Assembly (NCBI GenBank): GCA_000432175.1
Contig: HF989450.1
Coordinates: forward strand, 1-6,619
Direction of reading: 5' to 3'
Length of the DNA stretch: 6,619 nucleotides
Origin: Eubacterium sp. CAG:786
GTDB lineage: Bacteria > Bacillota > Clostridia > Oscillospirales > Ruminococcaceae
Part shown: positions 6,201-6,619 of the stretch, piece by piece
How positions within the stretch are numbered: the stretch's first letter is position 1
Layout: the number at the start of each line of letters is the position of its first letter
Translations under genes and position numbers: made by a program
Notes under the pieces: model-generated
Told to the model about the DNA's origin: nothing
The model's input: only the letters and a program-made list of their open reading frames with translations
Database searches by the model: none

Positions 6201-6405
6201 ACGGGCAGTCGCAGGAAAGCCCCGAAAGCTCGCCCTCCGGGGTTATCGACGCTGTAACGTTGTAGTTCTTCGTTCCTTCGACGATGAAGCGGTAGTTTCC
6301 GCTGCCGCAGTATATCACTTCTTTCAGTTTTTTCTGGCGGAAATATGTCTGTCCGCGCTGAAAAATCGCATAGTTGAAATCGCCCTTGTATGTCCTTATA
6401 TTCAC
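3286..6405 (-). CDS. SWIM zinc-finger SNF2-family DEAD/DEAH-box helicase
   Basis: This 1039-aa protein (numbered from GTG 6405) opens with NIRTYKGDFNYAIFQRG and a SWIM zinc-binding motif C65-x-C67-x6-C74-x-H76. A long region of about 100-570, lacking motifs I can name, follows. The SNF2 ATPase core comes next: motif I DDMGLGKT (605-612), Ia CPASLVLNW (634-642), motif II DEAQ (703-706), III LTGTP (730-734), IV LLLFSQFTSMLD (889-900), V around KAGGTGLNLTGAD (945-957) and VI QASDRAYRIGQ (973-983). All motifs are present, so it should be an active ATP-dependent dsDNA translocase acting on DNA-protein complexes or RNA polymerase. The biological role is not known from sequence. DEAQ instead of DEAH is usual in this clade. 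GTG 6405 is chosen because AAGGA lies seven bases upstream; a longer frame from GTG 6456 would start inside the -10 box. It is a single-gene unit. Confidence 0.93.
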   Translation of the reverse strand: MNIRTYKGDFNYAIFQRGQTYFRQKKLKEVIYCGSGNYRFIVEGTKNYNVTASITPEGELSGLSCDCPYDRGYCKHLAVALIYLESIYDKTISNRSSNYARGLIRHYTERAVINAQEHGIRLVPELEATFEGLKYSLKIGREKLYVVNDIYDMYQAFQGRLNKKYGKELEFVHSPEVLDEQSSALLELTFSIFMTFKEGADRKRRFLIQGQDAVRFFQIVRESGVNYGRSHFDVKFSDPEISFDIAKTDTGRYFLRPVGKIEIFNAEQNFCIIIDSDKKQIFVCGREFTNAVGALLYAALKEELLISEKEIAAFYTAVIRPVSKYVKFSGLEVLSDFTPPELSARLYIDMNASGEVAARLEYLYGDEKFTPEQSKRKNPFCDHFAEASCELSVGNYFDIRDDKKNPYYIDGDDEIYRLLTEGIPSLSEKMEIYTTDRFSRKAVIRPAVRPALGVRLSGSVLELELTADGYTPEELRELLAAYRLGKKYHKLKDGSFSILDDGLSELFEITESLDISDKSLMKEKIRVPAFRMLYLDSLGSTSENVRIERSSEFRRQVSSYREMLDYSDKISVPEQLDGILREYQIYGFRWLKTLSAYGLGGILADDMGLGKTLQATALMLDEKRSKGGRSLVVCPASLVLNWQGEIEKFAPELRVLAVMGTSSERAAQFAEMEKYDVVITSYSLIARDFAEYQEHEFRYEFLDEAQYIKNSSTQTAKAVKSVNSRCRFALTGTPVENSFAELWSIFDYIMPDYLFSYRYFRQHYESPVVKDGNEQAKQSLQRIVKPFILRRMKSGVLTELPEKTETVLLSEMEKEQGGIYSANVAEVRSAVTASNGDNTEKIKILAMLTRLRQICCDPALVYDNYTGKSAKLEQCVELVESCVNSGHKLLLFSQFTSMLDIVAARLDGMGIRYFMLTGSTKPAQRLKMVNSFNGDDTSVFLISLKAGGTGLNLTGADVVIHYDPWWNSSAENQASDRAYRIGQKKNVQIYKLITRNTIEEKIRELQQAKSGLADIVLSGGENSGNIMSMTSEEILELLK

Positions 6406-6412
6406 GTGTATT

Positions 6413-6416
6413 CCTT
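6413..6416 (-). promoter_or_regulatory. Ribosome binding site that sets the helicase GTG start
   Basis: The minus strand reads AAGG, within AAAAGGAA, seven bases before GTG 6405. The same spacing is seen at the other three genes in the window. Confidence 0.65.
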
Positions 6417-6446
6417 TTCCGGCGGCTCTGGAATCGTTTTGTTTCC

Positions 6447-6475
6447 ATTTTATCACAAATACACGCTGTTGTCAA
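6447..6475 (-). promoter_or_regulatory. Promoter of the SNF2 helicase gene
   Basis: On the minus strand a perfect TTGACA (6470-6475) and TAAAAT (6447-6452) are 17 bp apart, with TGA before the -10 (extended -10). The predicted transcription start is near 6440, giving a leader of about 35 bases before GTG 6405. This 29-bp element differs from the tetR promoter at only four positions. Confidence 0.85.
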
Positions 6476-6619
6476 TTGCTTTAGCAGTAAAACGCCGAAA
6501 ACTCACCCAAACAAAACATTGATATTGTCAATATAGCTTTAAACATTTTACTCAAAAATTTTGAACAGCAGTGCAATGGATTAAATATCTGATGTTGTAT
6601 AATAAAACTTGACACCCCA
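6476..6619. other. AT-rich intergenic stretch, no gene seen
   Basis: No supported open frame or RNA gene is visible. There is a small inverted repeat ATTGA/TCAAT around 6520-6535 and a plus-strand TATAAT at 6598-6603 without a convincing -35. The latter could be a -10 for a gene beyond the right edge. Confidence 0.4.

Noticed and set aside
6452..6470. Possible fifth TetR operator in the helicase promoter spacer (AACAGCG plus GTAT)
   Set aside because: Only the left half resembles the consensus (about 9 of 15 positions) and the symmetry is lost, so it is probably chance.
1..6619. CRISPR array, tRNA, rRNA, riboswitch, transposase or insertion-sequence ends
   Set aside because: None seen. The only repeated elements are the four operators, the duplicated module and the similar promoters.

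Overview
The window looks like chromosomal DNA of an anaerobic Bacillota, most likely an Oscillospiraceae/Ruminococcus-type genome. This is inferred from three things: strong GGAGG-type ribosome sites with 7-nt spacing, promoters with a TTGACA / 17 bp / TGn-extended -10 pattern, and the gene families present. No rRNA or other marker fixes the species.

Layout. (1) 1-1110, minus strand: a TetR-family regulator (356-982) sits upstream of the start of an ABC-transporter ATPase gene that runs off the left edge (1-152). Four copies of one palindrome, ATAAC-N3-GTTAT, lie in this block, two before each gene. One overlaps the -10 of a near-consensus tetR promoter. This is very probably a self-regulated efflux-type unit whose permease lies outside the window. 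(2) 1195-2130, minus strand: a self-contained PfkB-family sugar kinase (best start 2062), with its own near-consensus promoter and a strong hairpin terminator. It resembles fructoselysine 6-kinase (FrlD). (3) 2121-3232, plus strand: the wreck of an ECF transporter operon. It holds an internal piece of an MptD/Trep_Strep-type S component, an EcfT that lacks its N-terminus and apparently an internal segment, and an EcfA with two frameshifts and a nonsense codon that is cut off before its signature motif. A hairpin follows at once. (4) 3286-6405, minus strand: a large intact SWIM zinc-finger SNF2 helicase of 1039 aa, starting at GTG 6405 from a near-consensus promoter. (5) 6476-6619: AT-rich intergenic DNA with no gene seen.

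How the parts relate. The regulator and ABC gene form one regulatory unit. The kinase and helicase are independent single-gene transcription units. The ECF remnant cannot make a working transporter: its left end is cut right at the kinase promoter and its right end just before the helicase's 3' flank, so the region has been rearranged on both sides. No clearly novel system was found. The most useful observations are the four-site TetR regulon with a duplicated operator module, the layered decay of the ECF operon, and the near-identical promoters of tetR and the helicase.
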